Origin: an uncultured Opitutia bacterium
GTDB lineage: Bacteria > Verrucomicrobiota > Verrucomicrobiia > Opitutales > Opitutaceae
Direction: 5' to 3'
Assembly: GCA_903820035.1 (NCBI GenBank)
Contig: CAIJFT010000319.1
Location: 1-33,899 of the forward strand
DNA length: 33,899 nucleotides
The first letter of the stretch is position 1. Each line of letters starts with the position of its first letter. The translations under genes were made by a program, and so were the position numbers. Positions 32,872 through 33,899 of the stretch are shown here, piece after piece. The notes beneath the pieces are model-generated. The model saw only the letters and a program-made list of their open reading frames with translations, was not told the origin of the DNA and ran no database searches.

Positions 32872-33899
32872 ATGCGCGTTTCCTACCCGCTCTCACTCAA
32901 AGTTTCGCTGTGGCTGATGTTGAATCTGCTGCTGTTGGCGGCGCTTGGTATCGGATTCTTCACCCTGCACGGCGGGCTTGGCTGGAGCGCGCTCGTGGCG
33001 GGCCCGACCGGCGATCGCGCGCAGGAACTCTTCAATCTCATCGCCGGCGAAGCCGCGGTGGCCAACGGCGAAGCGCGCAACGCCGTCCTCACGCGCTTCG
33101 GCGCGGCGTCGAACGCCGAGTTTTACCTGTTTGCGGCCGACGAAAAACTGATCGCTGGGCCGGCCGTGGACCTGCCGCCTGCCGTCCGCGAACGCATGGA
33201 GTTCCGCGGAGCCGGCTGGGCCTTCCCCGGTGGCCCGGGTGGACCCGGCGGTCCGGGAGCTCCGGGCTTCGGCGGCAAGGGTCCGGGTATGCGTGGCGAT
33301 TTGCGCCGCGGGCCCGATGGCGAATCCGACCCGGGGCGTTGGCGCGACCTGCCGCCCGCCGTTCAGGAAAAACTCCTGCGCGAACGCCGTGAGGCCCGCG
33401 AGTCACACGAGACCACCGAACGCACCCGCTTCGGCCCCGTCGGCGCCGCCAACGGCATTCTCCCGAGCCGCGCCACTTTTCGTTTCATCGCGCGGACCGA
33501 CTCGCCGGCCGAGTACTGGATCGGCATGCGCGTCCCCTTCGCCCCCACCGAGCGCGCGGGCCGGATGGTGCCCGCCAAGATGGTCGCCCGGGTGGGCTCG
33601 TTCTGGGGCATGCTCAGTCTGCTCGGTATCCACACCTGGCTGCTCGCAGGCGGCGGCGTGCTCGCGTTGTCCGTCGTGTTTTGGTTGCCGCTCGTCAGCA
33701 GCATCACCCGGTCCCTCGGCCAACTCACGACCGCCACCGAAAAAATCGCCGAGGGGCACTTCGACACCCGCGTCGCGAGCCGGCGGCGCGACGAACTCGG
33801 CCAACTCGGCGACTCCGTCAACCGCATGGCCGCCCGACTCGACGCGCACATGAACGGCCAAAAGCGGTTTCTCGGCGACGTCGCGCACGAGTTGTGTTC
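32872..33899 (+). CDS. Sensor histidine kinase (CpxA/HAMP type), 3' end outside window
   Basis: The frame opens at ATG 32872 and runs off the window after 342 codons. A membrane helix is at about 10-32 (LWLMLNLLLLAALGIGFFTL), then a periplasmic sensor of about 210 residues, a second helix near 245-275 (TWLLAGGGVLALSVVFWLPL), a HAMP linker (SLGQLTTATEKIAEGHFDTR, then DELGQLGDSVNRMAARLD), and the start of the HisKA helix RFLGDVAHEL with phosphoacceptor His339. ATP-binding parts lie beyond the window. The sensor contains a Gly-Pro-rich, collagen-like stretch at about 118-142 (GGPGGPGGPGAPGFGGKGPG) followed by Arg- and Glu-rich sequence. Partner: probably the response regulator at 29605. No Shine-Dalgarno is seen; the leader is CCTCCTCCTCTGCCG. 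Confidence 0.92.
   Translation, partial: MRVSYPLSLKVSLWLMLNLLLLAALGIGFFTLHGGLGWSALVAGPTGDRAQELFNLIAGEAAVANGEARNAVLTRFGAASNAEFYLFAADEKLIAGPAVDLPPAVRERMEFRGAGWAFPGGPGGPGGPGAPGFGGKGPGMRGDLRRGPDGESDPGRWRDLPPAVQEKLLRERREARESHETTERTRFGPVGAANGILPSRATFRFIARTDSPAEYWIGMRVPFAPTERAGRMVPAKMVARVGSFWGMLSLLGIHTWLLAGGGVLALSVVFWLPLVSSITRSLGQLTTATEKIAEGHFDTRVASRRRDELGQLGDSVNRMAARLDAHMNGQKRFLGDVAHELC

Overview
The window is GC-rich, gene-dense bacterial DNA. Its mix is typical of polysaccharide-degrading Verrucomicrobiota, and I would guess Opitutaceae: many secreted enzymes, a Tat-exported Gfo/Idh/MocA oxidoreductase, amidohydrolases, a secreted FAD-dependent oxidoreductase, a NagX-like acyltransferase, and a YHYH protein with C-terminal repeats common in that group. 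Taxonomy is inferred from gene content only. Almost no start codon has a Shine-Dalgarno motif; the leaders are C/T-rich.

Layout. 1-3281 (minus): amidohydrolase, Gfo/Idh/MocA oxidoreductase and an exported two-domain VOC protein (cut by the window edge) form a likely catabolic operon. 3823-4773 (plus): a secreted EXORDIUM/Phi-1 protein, a family best known from plants, with a terminator. 4966-10063 (minus): a DsbA-like thioredoxin-fold protein, an NAD+-dependent DNA ligase that begins with a signal peptide, and a secreted YtcJ-type amidohydrolase. 10241-15609: a secreted esterase-like hydrolase, a membrane acyltransferase bracketed by inverted repeats, a decayed hicBA toxin-antitoxin pair, and another secreted amidohydrolase. 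15648-25359 (minus): a long co-directional run of a 3-hydroxyisobutyrate-dehydrogenase-like enzyme, an MFS transporter, an 802-residue secreted protein of unknown function, a secreted FAD oxidoreductase, and a translationally coupled pair of an FMN-binding/[4Fe-4S] membrane protein with its flavin transferase ApbE. 25778-27783: a cytochrome b562-like protein and a GT-C glycosyltransferase. 27790-33899: an MbnP-MbnH fusion (copper-protein-like domain joined to a diheme peroxidase), divergent from an OmpR/CpxR-type response regulator whose likely kinase partner is 2.5 kb away, behind an oppositely oriented YHYH gene.

Several genes point to envelope redox chemistry: the DsbA-like protein, FMN-binding protein plus ApbE, cytochrome b562, diheme peroxidase and a CpxAR-like system. 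Small palindromic repeats of at least four kinds sit in most intergenic gaps and sometimes inside genes. One lies in the linker of the MbnP-MbnH fusion and one in the signal-peptide region of apbE.

The strongest candidates for something new are the exported LigA, the MbnP-MbnH fusion with a repeat at its domain junction, the bacterial EXORDIUM protein, and a hairpin repeat family whose stems covary around a fixed CTCAC loop.
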